Notes: generated from the letters alone by a model not told the origin. 45,993 nt of DNA from Rhodospirillaceae bacterium (GCA_018665815.1 JABJBP010000018.1:1-45993), one strand, 5' to 3'; positions 26,861 to 36,442 are shown, counted from the stretch's first letter. Numbers and translations: made by a program.

Positions 26861-27733
26861 TTACGGCGCAACAACTTTGTTTTTCAATACACCGATTCCG
26901 GACCACTCAATTTCCAGCTCATCGCCGACATTCAAGAACCGTTGCGGGATGCGGCTGCCGCCGGAGCCCTCGGGCGATCCGGTCGAAATGATGTCGCCGG
27001 GTTTTAAATGGATGAGATTGGAGACGTAATTGATGAGCGTCGGGATATCGAAAATCATTTGATCGACGGTGGTGCTCTGGACTTCCTCGCCGTTCAACCG
27101 CGTCGATAGTTTCATGGCAAATGGATCATCAATCTCATCAGCCGTCACCATCCACGGCCCACACGCGCTCATGCCATTGAAATTTTTGCCGGCCGGCACA
27201 CTGTGCTTTTGCCATTCGCGGACGGAACCGTCGTTCATAATGGTATAACCGCAGATGTGATCGAAGGCGTCTTCCTTGGCGATAAAGCGTCCTTCTTTGC
27301 CGATCACCAAAACCAATTCACCTTCATAGTCCATGGTGTTGGCCGCATCGCCCGGCGGCTGGATCAACGGGTCCTTATGGCCAACAACCGACCCCTCGAA
27401 CTTGCCGAACATGGAAATATTGTCGGGCGGCGGCACGTCGCCGTTGACTGGATGGCGCTTCGGATAATTGACACCGATGCAGATGACCTTTTCCGCATCA
27501 TGCAGCGGCGGCACGTAGATAATTTCATCCAAGCTCAAGCTTGGGACTTTGCCTTCCATTCGCGAGGCAATTTCATCGAATGCGCCGGCTTCGATGACCG
27601 CGCGGATGGTCGGATAGCGGTGGATCAAATCATCACTGACTGGAATGACGCCGCCGCCCTCGCCTTCGATAACGACACCCCAGCCGATGCCTGTGATCAC
27701 ATCTTCGTCCGTCCGATAACTAACCAGCTTCAT
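26861..27733 (-). CDS. Fumarylacetoacetate hydrolase-family protein
   Basis: The 290-residue protein has an N-terminal cap, then the FAH barrel. MDYEGELVLVIGKEG holds metal-binding acidic residues, CGYTIMNDGSVREWQ follows, and PGDIISTGSPEGSG is the signature end region. Family members cleave or decarboxylate 2,4-diketo acids or acylpyruvates. The start is set at ATG 27733 (MKLVSYRTDED) with AGGGGA six bases before it; the frame extends 20 non-conserved residues further. It lies 10 bases after mgtE and ends before the liuR promoter. The substrate is unknown. Confidence 0.88.
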   Translation of the reverse strand: MKLVSYRTDEDVITGIGWGVVIEGEGGGVIPVSDDLIHRYPTIRAVIEAGAFDEIASRMEGKVPSLSLDEIIYVPPLHDAEKVICIGVNYPKRHPVNGDVPPPDNISMFGKFEGSVVGHKDPLIQPPGDAANTMDYEGELVLVIGKEGRFIAKEDAFDHICGYTIMNDGSVREWQKHSVPAGKNFNGMSACGPWMVTADEIDDPFAMKLSTRLNGEEVQSTTVDQMIFDIPTLINYVSNLIHLKPGDIISTGSPEGSGGSRIPQRFLNVGDELEIEWSGIGVLKNKVVAP

Positions 27734-27743
27734 GTCATTTCCC

Positions 27744-29171
27744 CTAAAGCAAGATGAGGGCGGCAAGCCCCAGAAATACAAAAAACCCGACAACGTCAGT
27801 AATGGTTGTCAGCAACACACTCGACGCAATGGCCGGATCGACGCCGGCGCGATCAAGTGCGACGGGAATGACCGTGCCGGCAAATCCCGCGACCATCATG
27901 TTGACGATCATCGCCAAGCCGATCACCAGCCCCAATGCCTGGCTTTCGAACCAGAACCACGCCACAAGCCCCGCGAGAACGGCAAACAACACGCCATTGA
28001 TGCTACCGACGATGAACTCCTTGCCAACCAAACGCATCGTGTTGGTCGCCGTCAGTTCCTTCATCGCCAAAGCACGTACCGCCACCGTTAGGGTTTGCGT
28101 GCCGGCATTGCCGCCCATCGAGGCAACGATCGGCATCAAGATCGCCAACGCCACGACTTGATCGATGGTCGCGTCAAACATGCCGATCACCACCGACGCA
28201 GTAATCGCTGTCAACAGATTCACGAATAGCCACGAAAACCGCGCCTTGGTGGTGTCGATGGCGGCGTCATAAAGATCATCCTCGCGGACCCCACCCATGC
28301 GCATAATATCTTCTTCGTGTTCCTCGTGGATGACGTCGACAATGTCGTCAATGGTGATCGCGCCAATCAGTCGCCCATCAGTATCGACCACGGGGGCCGA
28401 GACCAAATTGCGCTTCGAGAATAGAAGTGCCACGTCTTCTTGGTCCGTCTCAACCGGAATGACCCTCATCTCAGGCTCTGTGATTTCGAGCAAAGGTACG
28501 GAGCGGCGCGAGCGCAACATATCCCCGAGCATGACTTTGCCCACCGGGTGGTGCTTCGGGTCGACCAGATAAATGCTGTAAATTTGGTCGGGCAACGTGT
28601 TGTCATCGGAATCGGCATTGGACCGCATGTAGTCGATGGTGTCGCCGACGGTCCAGAATGCCGGTGCGGTAACCAACTCACGCTGCATGAGGCGCCCGGC
28701 ACTGTCCTCGGCGTATGCAAGCCCTTCCGCGATGAGCGCGCGGTCACTTTCCGGGATGGCCTCCAGGACCTGTTGTTGCTCATGCTCTTCAAGCTCTTCG
28801 AGAACTTCAACCGCATCGTCGGAATCAAGCTCTACGACGGCGGCGGCAAGATCATCAAGGCCCAAGACATCAATGACCTGATCGCGGACCGTGTCGTCAA
28901 GCTCGGCCAGAATTTCCGGATGAAAGTCGCCGCGGATAAGCTCAATGATCAAACCGCGATCTTGCTCATCGACACGCTCCAGGAGATCGGCGATGTCGGT
29001 GTAATGAATGAGCCTAAGAAGTTCGTGCGCGCGCTCAAGATTGTTGTCGTCGAGGGCTTGAACGACGGCTTCCTCGATTCCCGACTCGAGATCGTGAATC
29101 AGGTCCTCGGATTGACCTTCGGTATTTTCAGAATCCGGCAAGGATGGGGCTTGCGGTGTCGGATCGGCCAT
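27744..29171 (-). CDS. mgtE: Magnesium transporter MgtE
   Basis: This 475-residue inner-membrane Mg2+ channel has an acidic helical N domain (DLLERVDEQDRGLIIELI onward), a CBS pair with VSAPVVDTDGRLIGAITIDD and the conserved HEEHEEDIMRMGGV plug-helix entry. About five membrane helices follow, with the pore segment MPIVASMGGNAGTQTLTV. The start is placed at ATG 29171 with GGGAAG close upstream. A start at 29246 adds 25 residues (MAQQRLQNYL) and cannot be excluded. No recognisable magnesium-sensing leader precedes it. Confidence 0.92.
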   Translation of the reverse strand: MADPTPQAPSLPDSENTEGQSEDLIHDLESGIEEAVVQALDDNNLERAHELLRLIHYTDIADLLERVDEQDRGLIIELIRGDFHPEILAELDDTVRDQVIDVLGLDDLAAAVVELDSDDAVEVLEELEEHEQQQVLEAIPESDRALIAEGLAYAEDSAGRLMQRELVTAPAFWTVGDTIDYMRSNADSDDNTLPDQIYSIYLVDPKHHPVGKVMLGDMLRSRRSVPLLEITEPEMRVIPVETDQEDVALLFSKRNLVSAPVVDTDGRLIGAITIDDIVDVIHEEHEEDIMRMGGVREDDLYDAAIDTTKARFSWLFVNLLTAITASVVIGMFDATIDQVVALAILMPIVASMGGNAGTQTLTVAVRALAMKELTATNTMRLVGKEFIVGSINGVLFAVLAGLVAWFWFESQALGLVIGLAMIVNMMVAGFAGTVIPVALDRAGVDPAIASSVLLTTITDVVGFFVFLGLAALILL

Positions 29172-29495
29172 GACTTCCCATTCCTCTAGTGCAAATCGCG
29201 GATGATGGCCACCTCGGAGATAATTCTGTAGCCGTTGTTGGGCCATTGTTCTCGAGGAAAATTTGCCGAAAATCCACGATCATCCAATCTTTTAGGCTAA
29301 CAAAACAGTTGAGCATCAATGGCAGTAGCCATCAACGCATGCGTCGATACTTGAATTGCCTAAACTATTGAATTAACAGTTAATTTATGAAAATTAGTGA
29401 TCGAAATTTACAAACACATTTTGATGCACTGTAAATACCAAGCGTCTTATGTATATCATAAAAATAGATTTTTATTTTATATAGGTTCAGTAAAG
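29172..29495. other. AT-rich intergenic stretch between mgtE and a short gene
   Basis: This 324-base stretch becomes strongly AT-rich from about 29370. It contains the possible N-terminal extension of mgtE up to 29246 and no other convincing coding frame. I found no riboswitch, tRNA or repeat in it beyond short A/T runs such as TTTTTATTTTATATAGG before the promoter at 29496. Confidence 0.6.
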
Positions 29496-29524
29496 TTGAA
29501 AAATTTCAAAATTTCTGCCATAAT
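29496..29524 (+). promoter_or_regulatory. Sigma-70 type promoter with symmetric -35
   Basis: TTGAAA (29496-29501), 17 bases, then CATAAT (29519-29524). The -35 is part of the inverted repeat TTGAAA-AA-TTTCAA (29496-29509). A start near 29531 would give a leader of about 40 bases before a strong ribosome site at 29561. Confidence 0.65.
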
Positions 29525-29570
29525 CTTTTGATACATTTGATGGCACAAATCGAATTCTCGGGAGGTCCGA

Positions 29571-29861
29571 ATGTCAGAAGAATCTGAGCCCGTCGTCTAT
29601 ATTGGACGCAAACGAGCCGCAATCCTTGCGATGTTAGGAGGTCTTGTTGCTACTGTCCTCGACACTGCCGCGCACGCCGATCCATTTTGCAGTAAATTTG
29701 GATTGGCCCTACATAAGTTATTTTGAACCAACCAATTCTTCGCTGTTGAGACTGCGGGTGCCGTGTTCGCCATAGGCTGTGCGGGTGGTATCGCTTACCT
29801 AACCCCCCATTACCCAGATAAATCCAATATTTCATGCGGCGTCACTATGATTCTGATATAA
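29571..29861 (+). pseudogene. Short unrecognised gene with in-frame TGA
   Basis: ATG 29571 follows GGGAGG seven bases upstream and a good promoter at 29496. The first frame gives 51 residues: an acidic start (MSEESEPVVYIG), then RKR, a hydrophobic segment AAILAMLGGLVATVL, AHADP resembling a signal-peptidase site, and DPFCSKFGLALHKLF. TGA stands at 29724-29726. The same frame stays open for 44 more codons to TAA 29859-29861, including a second hydrophobic stretch GAVFAIGCAGGIAYLT. The whole would be a 96-residue protein with two membrane segments if TGA were Trp (TGG). It may equally be a true 51-residue protein. No family recognised. Confidence 0.45.
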
Positions 29862-30000
29862 GAATCAATGACCCGAAATATCGAAGTCGAATAATTATCA
29901 CTCGTTCGACATCAGATATCCAAGATTTTGATCAATTCGAAAAGCGTCACATTTTAAAGCTTTCCTAGCTCGATTAAGTTTCTATCTCGAAATGATCCTT

Positions 30001-30038
30001 CAAAAAACAAAACCCCGCCCCGGTTGCCCGGGACGGGG
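30001..30038 (-). terminator. Rho-independent terminator of tRNA-Leu
   Basis: On the minus strand an 11-bp GC-rich stem (CCCCGTCCCGG / CCGGGGCGGGG, one G-T wobble) with a GCAA tetraloop is followed directly by TTTTGTTTTTT. It begins six bases after the tRNA 3' end. It is textbook in form. Confidence 0.92.
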
Positions 30039-30043
30039 GAGAA

Positions 30044-30131
30044 TGGTGCGGTCGAGAAGACTCGAACTTCCACGGGATATTATCCCACAGCGACCTCAAC
30101 GCTGCGCGTCTACCAGTTCCGCCACGACCGC
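30044..30131 (-). tRNA. tRNA-Leu (anticodon GAG)
   Basis: The 88-base gene folds as a class II tRNA. The acceptor stem is GCGGTCG/CGACCGC with discriminator A and encoded CCA. The D arm is GTGGCGGAACTGGTAGACGC, the anticodon arm CAGCG-TTGAGGT-CGCTG with anticodon GAG, a long variable arm holds GGGAT/ATCCC, and the T arm is TTCGAGTCT. It reads CUC and CUU codons. It is transcribed away from lipB and ends in the terminator at 30001-30038. Confidence 0.95.
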
Positions 30132-30254
30132 AAAACTCTTGCCACAACCTCTCGGTTGCTCAATCTTGCTTGACGGCGGAGATAGCAAACCCCAGCCGCT
30201 GGAGCAAGCGTTCGATTATCTCTGAGTGGTCCCCGAGCAGCACATGAGCAGACA

Positions 30255-30980
30255 ATGAATACCGCAGAAATCCATACCTTAGCGGATGACACGCTGCCAT
30301 CGCCCGAAACCGGGCCGGTGTCATGGCTGATCAGTGACACGCAGGTCGATTACTCGGCTGCACTGGCGTTCATGGAAGAGCGCGCTGCCGCCATTCGTGA
30401 CGGCGACGCGCCGGAAACCATCTGGCTGATTGAACATCCGCCACTTTATACCGCCGGCACCAGCGCCGAGCCCGACGAGCTTTTAGATCGTAACCGTTTT
30501 CCGGTTTACGAGACTGGGCGCGGCGGGCGCTACACCTATCACGGCCCCGGTCAGCGGGTCGCCTATGTGATGTTGGACTTAAAAGAACGCGGCCAGGACA
30601 TCCGGCGGTTTGTTCATGACCTTGAGGAATGGGTGATCCGCACATTGACCACGTTCAACGTCATCGCCGAGCGGCGCGAGGGCCGGGTCGGGCTTTGGGT
30701 CGCCGACGGTGCGCCCGCCAATCCGGCCTACAAGGAAAACAAGATCGCCGCCATTGGCGTCCGCGTGCGCAGGTGGGTCAGCTTTCACGGCGTGGCTATC
30801 AACGTGGAGCCCAACCTTGAGCATTTCGACGGCATCATACCCTGTGGCATTGCCGAGCACGGCGTCACGTCGCTGTTTGATCTGGGCATCACCGCAACCA
30901 TGCCTGATATCGACATCGCGCTCCGCCAGGCGTTTGAAGAGGTCTTCGGCCGCACGACCGAGGACGGTGCAGACATATGA
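30255..30980 (+). CDS. lipB: Octanoyltransferase LipB
   Basis: LipB moves octanoyl groups from acyl carrier protein to lipoyl domains, the first step of lipoate synthesis in the cytoplasm. In this 241-residue protein the key residues are visible: [13 protein letters not shown] (substrate loop), Lys163 in [19 protein letters not shown], and the acyl-thioester Cys197 in GIIPCGI. Length is usual for alphaproteobacteria. Lipoate is the cofactor of branched-chain 2-oxoacid dehydrogenase, which feeds the liu pathway, though this gene is probably housekeeping. Its stop overlaps the next gene by four bases. Confidence 0.95.
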   Translation: MNTAEIHTLADDTLPSPETGPVSWLISDTQVDYSAALAFMEERAAAIRDGDAPETIWLIEHPPLYTAGTSAEPDELLDRNRFPVYETGRGGRYTYHGPGQRVAYVMLDLKERGQDIRRFVHDLEEWVIRTLTTFNVIAERREGRVGLWVADGAPANPAYKENKIAAIGVRVRRWVSFHGVAINVEPNLEHFDGIIPCGIAEHGVTSLFDLGITATMPDIDIALRQAFEEVFGRTTEDGADI

Positions 30981-32110
30981 ATAAGCCTTTCGGCAATGGC
31001 ACTCTGCCGCCCGCCATCCGTTCGCGCCATGTCCCCGACGTCAACGGATTAAATATTCATATCCTGGAAGCGGGGTATAAAGGCGCCGAGGACAAACCTT
31101 GTGTCCTCTTGCTGCATGGGTTTCCGGAATTGGCCTACAGCTGGCGCAAAGTCATGCCGGCGCTGGCGGACGCGGGCTATTACGTGGTTGCGCCGGATCA
31201 ACGGGGTTACGGTCGGACCACCGGGTGGGACCCCGATTATGACGGTGATTTGCATTCCTTTCGGTTGCTGAACCTTGTGCGCGATATGCTGGGTCTACTG
31301 ACGGCACTTGGCCGCTGGGAAATCGCTGGTGTCGTCGGGCATGATTTCGGCGCGTCGGTCGCGGCCAACGCAGCATTGATCCGACCGGACGTCTTCAAGG
31401 CCCTGGTCCTCATGAGCGCACCGTATGGTGGCCCACCGGCATTGTCCGTGGGCGCGCCAGCCGAGGCACCGGATATCCATGCCGGCATGGCCGCGCTGCC
31501 CCGCCCGCGCAAACATTACCAATGGTACTATTCAACCCGCGAAGCCGACGCCGATATGTGGCGCTGCCCCCAGGGCGTGCATGATTTCCTGCGGGCCTAT
31601 TTCCATCAAAAAAGTGCCGATTGGAAAGCCAATAAGCCAGCACCTCTTTCTGATTGGACAGCGGAAGAACTGGCAAAGCTGCCGACTTACTACATCATGG
31701 ACCAAGCCCAAAATATGGCTGAGACAGTCGCAGCCGAGATGCCCTCGGCCGATGAGATTGCCGGTTGCGCTTGGCTCACCGAAGAAGAGCTTCACGTCTA
31801 CAGCGGGGAATACGACCGGCAGGGATTCCGAGGCGGCCTGCAATGGTACCGCTGCCGCACCGATGGCATTCAGAACGCCGAGTTGGATGCCTTCGCCGGG
31901 CGCACCATCGACGTCCCGTCGTGCTTTATTTCCGGCGCGTCCGACTGGGGCGTGCACCAAGTCCCGAGCGCGTTGGAGACCATGCGGACAAAGGCATGTA
32001 CCGACATGCGCGGCGTGCATCTGATCGACGGCGCCGGTCATTGGGTGCAACAGGAACAATCAAAAGCGGTCAATCGATTGTTAGTTGAATTCCTGGCATC
32101 GCTCGCGTAG
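30977..32110 (+). CDS. Alpha/beta hydrolase, epoxide hydrolase-like
   Basis: This 377-residue soluble enzyme has oxyanion segment HGFPE (47-51), nucleophile Asp123 in VGHDFGAS, and base His355 in GAGHWVQQE. An acidic candidate lies in [10 protein letters not shown]. The Asp nucleophile and HGFPE point to epoxide hydrolase or haloalkane dehalogenase relatives rather than esterases. The lid region 150-280 is longer than usual. The natural substrate is unknown. It is coupled to lipB by an ATGA overlap and is followed closely by the HAD remnant. Confidence 0.88.
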   Translation: MNKPFGNGTLPPAIRSRHVPDVNGLNIHILEAGYKGAEDKPCVLLLHGFPELAYSWRKVMPALADAGYYVVAPDQRGYGRTTGWDPDYDGDLHSFRLLNLVRDMLGLLTALGRWEIAGVVGHDFGASVAANAALIRPDVFKALVLMSAPYGGPPALSVGAPAEAPDIHAGMAALPRPRKHYQWYYSTREADADMWRCPQGVHDFLRAYFHQKSADWKANKPAPLSDWTAEELAKLPTYYIMDQAQNMAETVAAEMPSADEIAGCAWLTEEELHVYSGEYDRQGFRGGLQWYRCRTDGIQNAELDAFAGRTIDVPSCFISGASDWGVHQVPSALETMRTKACTDMRGVHLIDGAGHWVQQEQSKAVNRLLVEFLASLA

Positions 32111-32127
32111 CCAGGCGTCTCCCCAGT

Positions 32128-32797
32128 ATGCAAAAACCTCCTGATATTTGACTTCGACGGCGTCATTGCCGACAGCAAGGTTCTGGCCAACACCGTGTTG
32201 GCGGAGATGGTGTCCGAGCTTGGAGTGCCGACGACGTTGGAGGATTCGTATGCGCGTTATATGGGCAAACGATTTGACGAAGTCATGGCGGCGGTGGCGG
32301 AAACGATTGGCGCCCCCCTGCCGGAAGATTTCCCCGAACGTTTTCAGGGGCGCGGCCTGGAAAGGTTTCGCGGCGATTTGGAGCCGGTGCCCGGTGCGCT
32401 GGAATTCATCAACGACTTCGCCGCCACACCGCAATGTATTGCGTCGGCATCTTCACCGGCCCGCCTTCAGGTCTGCCTTGAGGTCCTGGATCTTACGGCG
32501 AGCTTCGGCGCCAACGTCTACAGCGCCGCCTAGGTGGCGCGCGGCAAACCGCATCCGGATATCTTCCTGCATGCGGCGGCGGAAATGAATGTGCCGCCGG
32601 CGCACTGTTTGGTGATTGAAGACAGCGCGTCGGGTGTCCAAGGCGCCCGCGCGGCGGGAATGACGGTAATCGGTATGTTGGCGGCGTCGCATATTCAGGG
32701 CAACCATGCGGATCGTTTGTTGGACGCCGGCGCTGATCATGTCACCGAGACTTTCGCCGCCGCCGCCGTCATTACGCGCGAATTCCTGGCCAGTTAA
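32128..32797 (+). pseudogene. HAD-superfamily hydrolase (phosphoglycolate phosphatase-like), frameshift and TAG
   Basis: Two lesions break an otherwise complete HAD protein of about 220 residues. Just after ATG 32128 a run of five A (32132-32136) has one base too many: with four, the frame would read MQNLLIFDFDGVIADSK, joining the DxD nucleophile motif. At 32531-32533 TAG interrupts NVYSAA-stop-VARGKPHPDIFLHAA, where I expect Gln or Glu. Motif II (IASASSPARL), the motif III Lys (RGKPHPD) and motif IV (VIEDSASGVQGARAAGM) are intact. The last bases overlap the convergent MFS gene. The family acts on phosphomonoesters or sugar phosphates. Probably inactive as sequenced. Confidence 0.85.
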
Positions 32798-34014
32798 GCA
32801 CGCCTCAGCCCATAGGCCGCTAAACCGCTTGTACCTGCTGTGATCACAACGGAAGCCGTGCATATGGCGTAAATGGATACATCCGCATCCAAGGCCCAGC
32901 CGACGACAACCGGCCCCAAGGCCGAGGCGAACACCATCAACACAGCGCCGACGGCACGAATGGCGCCCAGGTGCTCGGTCCCATAAAGCTCGGCCCACAG
33001 CGACGAATATGACGGGTTCGTGGCGCCTGCGCTCAATCCCATCGTGGCCATGACAACGGGCGCCCAAACTTCGGTTTCGCTGATGCCCAAAATCGCCACG
33101 GAGATGCCAAACGGCACGAGAACGAAAGGTGCAATACGTTTGGCGGAAATGCGATCGACCAGCCATCCGGTTGAAAAACTGCCGGCGACCTGACAAACCG
33201 CAAAGACGCCAAAGCATACGCTCCACCATAGGAAATCCCACTGCTTGGCGGTAGCGATGATGAATTTCTGATGAAAGATGATCCCGGTGAAAATCGCCGA
33301 CATGGTCATGACCAAGGGCGCAACCATCAAAAACCTGCCGTCGCGTAGCATTTCGCCTCGCGTCCACTGGCGTTGCGCCCCATCGTGTTTCGACAAGGCG
33401 TCCGGTCCCTGACCGTCCTGCCCGGCGGTTCGGCGCAATAGGAACGGCACGCTCGGCAGCATGGTCAGGGCCACACCTAGCCCCAAGACAATCCAAATGT
33501 TCTGCCAACTGGTCATCGTTAGACCAATGGTGATCAAAGGTGGCAGGACACCTTCGGCAATGGGGAACCCGAACCCGGCGATGGCGATGGCACGGCCCCG
33601 CTCACCCACATATCGCCGTGCCATGGCGGTGACAGCAATATGCGACATCATCCCCTGGCCCAAAAAGCGAACGAACAGAATGCCCAAAAACAACGTCACC
33701 GGCCCCGAAACCAGGGAGAACGCTGCCGCGCTAACGGCCATGGCCGCACACACCCACCAGACGAACTTGGCCAGGCGGAGCCGATCAACCAGCCGGCCCG
33801 CCGGCCAGAGAATAGCGGCGCTGACTAACGTTGCCCCGGTATACAGCAAACCGAATTCGCCATGACCCAGACCGAAATCGCGGCGCAGTTCATCACCAAA
33901 CAGGGAAATTAGATAAGTCTGGCCCGGACTGGTCCAAAACATCACCAGCGCGCCGAACAGCAAAAACCGCCATTCACGGCGCACGAAAGCGATTGTGGGT
34001 GTGCCGTCCCGCAT
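32794..34014 (-). CDS. Major facilitator superfamily transporter
   Basis: The 406-residue protein has about twelve hydrophobic helices in two halves separated by a polar loop (RRTAGQDGQGPDALSKHDGAQ, about residue 195-215). The first-half loop GRLVDRLRLAKFVW carries the MFS G-x3-D-R signature, and the second-half equivalent is GWLVDRISAKRIAPF. Start taken at ATG 34014 (MRDGTPTIAF); a frame to 34086 adds 24 residues that look non-conserved. The substrate is unknown; the pattern resembles monocarboxylate/oxalate-type or drug-efflux carriers. It converges on the HAD remnant. Confidence 0.87.
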   Translation of the reverse strand: MRDGTPTIAFVRREWRFLLFGALVMFWTSPGQTYLISLFGDELRRDFGLGHGEFGLLYTGATLVSAAILWPAGRLVDRLRLAKFVWWVCAAMAVSAAAFSLVSGPVTLFLGILFVRFLGQGMMSHIAVTAMARRYVGERGRAIAIAGFGFPIAEGVLPPLITIGLTMTSWQNIWIVLGLGVALTMLPSVPFLLRRTAGQDGQGPDALSKHDGAQRQWTRGEMLRDGRFLMVAPLVMTMSAIFTGIIFHQKFIIATAKQWDFLWWSVCFGVFAVCQVAGSFSTGWLVDRISAKRIAPFVLVPFGISVAILGISETEVWAPVVMATMGLSAGATNPSYSSLWAELYGTEHLGAIRAVGAVLMVFASALGPVVVGWALDADVSIYAICTASVVITAGTSGLAAYGLRRA

Positions 34015-34129
34015 GGTGTGTTCCAAATTTATTGGCAAAATCGAGATGAAGCGTCGCTCATCATGGCGCTGAGCGGACGTTATCACAATCTTTCAATATG
34101 AACGAAGTTGGCCCGTGAAGTCTGAGGCC

Positions 34130-34441
34130 CTAGACCGTCGGCAAATCAACAAAGTCCATTTTTTTGGGGACTTCCGCGGGTTCCACCCGCACGGCCTTTA
34201 CCGACGCCACTGGCGGCCCTTTCCAGCACTTCGCGAGCATCGCATCGACGTCGTCGGGCACGCCGGCAAAGACGGGCTCGACGGTGCCGTCCCGGCGATT
34301 GCGGACCCAGCCACGAATGTTAAGGCTGTGCGCTTGTTTTTTTGTCTACCCCTGGAACCAACCCCCTTGGACGCGGCCCGAGATGATGACGTGAACGGAT
34401 TTAAGCAAAACGTCTACGGGGGCGTTCACCTCTGCGTTCAT
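34130..34441 (-). pseudogene. Acylphosphatase, in-frame TAG and lost catalytic Arg
   Basis: Translation of the minus strand from ATG 34441 gives 103 codons that match acylphosphatase: SVHVIISGRVQGGWFQG, then TAG (plus-strand 34346-34348), then TKKQAHSLNIRGWVRNRRDG and TVEPVFAG. Acylphosphatases have G-x-V-Q-G-V-x-F-R with the catalytic Arg. Here that Arg is Gln (codon 30), and the stop takes the place of the usual Trp two codons later. Both changes are single G-to-A steps. The catalytic Asn (WVRNRRDG) is still present. It starts 15 bases after pccA, so it was probably co-transcribed. I read it as a dead gene. Confidence 0.8.
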
Positions 34442-34456
34442 CGGGGACACCAGCGG

Positions 34457-36442
34457 TTATTCAAATTCCATGATGATCTGGTCAACGGCCAAACTGTCAC
34501 CGGCGGCGGCTTTGACTGTGCTGATCCGGCCGTCGCGTTCGGCGCGGAGCACGTTCTCCATCTTCATGGCTTCAATGACCGCTAATTCCTCACCGGATTT
34601 GATCTCTTGTCCTGACTCCACGGCAACGGAAACCAAAAGCCCCGGCATCGGCGACAACAGAAGCTTTGACGTGTCCGGCGGTTCCTTAACCAGCATATGG
34701 GTGTTCAATTCGGCATGGCGTGGGCTCAGGACCAAGATATCGTCCTGCGACCCGGCGTGGGTCAAACGGTAGGAAATATTCTGGCGTTCGACCTGAATAC
34801 AGATATTGCGACCATCCAAATTGCCACGCATCAACGTCTCGCCAAGCTTCCAATCGGTTTGAAGCTCGTGCGTGGTGCCCTCAATAATGACGAAGAAACC
34901 ATCCGCTGCGACCCGGACAGTGACTGGATGCTCGCCGTCTTTCAGCACCACCACCCAATCATCCGATACCTGACGTTCGTGATCCGGTGTCTGGCCGCTA
35001 ATTTCGGCGGCGCGTTGTTGATAGGCGCGGTGGACGGATGCCGCGACGGCGATTTGAATGGTCGGGTCCTCTGACGGTAGGTCTTGAGGATGGAAACCAT
35101 CGGGATATTCATCGGCGATGAAATTCGTTGTCGTATCGCCAGCGGCGAACTTCGGGTGTGCCACGAGGGCCGCCAAGAACCCGATATTGTGGCTGACGCC
35201 CCGGATGTAATAGGCATCCAAAGCGGCCTGCATATGTGACAAGGCTTCGGCGCGGTCATCGCCATAAGTGACCAATTTGGCGATCATCGGATCGTAGTAC
35301 ATGGAAATTTCGCCGCCTTCATAGACCCCAGTATCAACTCGCACGTTGGCATTCTCTACAGGGCCCTTGTAGCGGTTCAATCGGCCGATGGAGGGCAGGA
35401 AATTTCGGAACGGGTCTTCGGCGTAGACACGAGCCTCAAGCGCCCACCCGGTCAGCGTCACGTCTTTTTGGGTAATTGGCAGTTTCTCGCCGTTCGCGAC
35501 GTTGATCATCATCTCAACCAAATCGCAGCCGGTGATCAGTTCGGTTACCGGGTGCTCGACCTGCAAACGGGTATTCATTTCCAGGAAAAAGAAATTCTTA
35601 TCAGAATCAACAATGAACTCGACGGTGCCGGCGGAGTAATAATCAACGGCTTTGGCCAAAGCGACCGCTTCCTCACCCATAGCCTTTCGGGTCTTTTCAT
35701 CGAGGAACGGCGACGGTGCTTCTTCCAGAACCTTCTGGTGTCGACGCTGAATAGAGCATTCGCGCTCGCCCAAATAGACCGTGTTGCCATGTTTGTCGGC
35801 GATAATCTGAATTTCTATATGGCGTGGTTGTTCGATGAATTTCTCAACAAAGACCCGGTCATCGCCGAACGATGACATCGCTTCATTGACGGCGCGCTCC
35901 AGGCCGTCGCGGCATTCCTCATCGTTCCACGCCAGCCGCATGCCCTTACCGCCACCACCCGCCGAGGCCTTCAGCATCACCGGATAGCCGATGTCATTGG
36001 CGATCTTCACGGCGTCATCAGGATCGAGAACCGCTTCGGTGTGCCCGGGCACGGTCGAGACATTGGCTTTTTCCGCGAGTATCTTTGATGCGATTTTATC
36101 GCCCATGGCATTAATCGCACCGACCGGCGGGCCGATGAAAATCACGCCTTCTTTCTCTAGCGCTTCGGCGAAACCGGCATTTTCCGACAAGAACCCGTAG
36201 CCGGGATGCACTGCATCCGCACCCGTTTGGCGGATGGCATCCAGGATTTTGTCGATAACCAGATAGCTTTCGGCGCTCGGCGCGGGACCGATATGCACGG
36301 CCTCGTCGGCCATCTGTTTGTGCAGGGCATCCGTGTCCGCATCGGAATAAACGGCGACAGTGGCGATGCCCATTTTCTTCGCCGTCTTAATGACCCGGCA
36401 GGCAATTTCTCCGCGATTGGCGATCAGTATCTTCTTGATCAT
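34457..36442 (-). CDS. pccA: Propionyl-CoA carboxylase, biotin-carrying alpha subunit
   Basis: In this 661-residue enzyme a biotin carboxylase domain (KKILIANRGEIACRV, HPGYGFLSENAGF, GGGGKGMRLAW, FFFLEMNTRLQVEHPVTE) is followed by a BT-type linker and a biotinyl domain with EAMKME, biotin at Lys627. It carboxylates propionyl-CoA to methylmalonyl-CoA together with PccB at 40289. Start is ATG 36442 because GGTGGAG lies eight bases before it; a GTG further up has no such support. The methylcrotonyl enzyme is separate at 8809, so this is assigned to propionyl-CoA. The acylphosphatase remnant follows. Confidence 0.92.
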   Translation of the reverse strand: MIKKILIANRGEIACRVIKTAKKMGIATVAVYSDADTDALHKQMADEAVHIGPAPSAESYLVIDKILDAIRQTGADAVHPGYGFLSENAGFAEALEKEGVIFIGPPVGAINAMGDKIASKILAEKANVSTVPGHTEAVLDPDDAVKIANDIGYPVMLKASAGGGGKGMRLAWNDEECRDGLERAVNEAMSSFGDDRVFVEKFIEQPRHIEIQIIADKHGNTVYLGERECSIQRRHQKVLEEAPSPFLDEKTRKAMGEEAVALAKAVDYYSAGTVEFIVDSDKNFFFLEMNTRLQVEHPVTELITGCDLVEMMINVANGEKLPITQKDVTLTGWALEARVYAEDPFRNFLPSIGRLNRYKGPVENANVRVDTGVYEGGEISMYYDPMIAKLVTYGDDRAEALSHMQAALDAYYIRGVSHNIGFLAALVAHPKFAAGDTTTNFIADEYPDGFHPQDLPSEDPTIQIAVAASVHRAYQQRAAEISGQTPDHERQVSDDWVVVLKDGEHPVTVRVAADGFFVIIEGTTHELQTDWKLGETLMRGNLDGRNICIQVERQNISYRLTHAGSQDDILVLSPRHAELNTHMLVKEPPDTSKLLLSPMPGLLVSVAVESGQEIKSGEELAVIEAMKMENVLRAERDGRISTVKAAAGDSLAVDQIIMEFE

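Noticed and set aside
26861-27793. Longer start of the FAH-family gene at 27793
   Set aside because: The extra 20 residues overlap mgtE, are not conserved in pattern, and the ATG at 27733 has a good ribosome site.
29172-29370. Magnesium-sensing M-box before mgtE
   Set aside because: The conserved core of the M-box is not present in the leader.
29724-29726. Selenocysteine at the in-frame TGA
   Set aside because: No hairpin of the bacterial SECIS kind is visible just after the TGA, and the codon would most simply be Trp by a one-base change.
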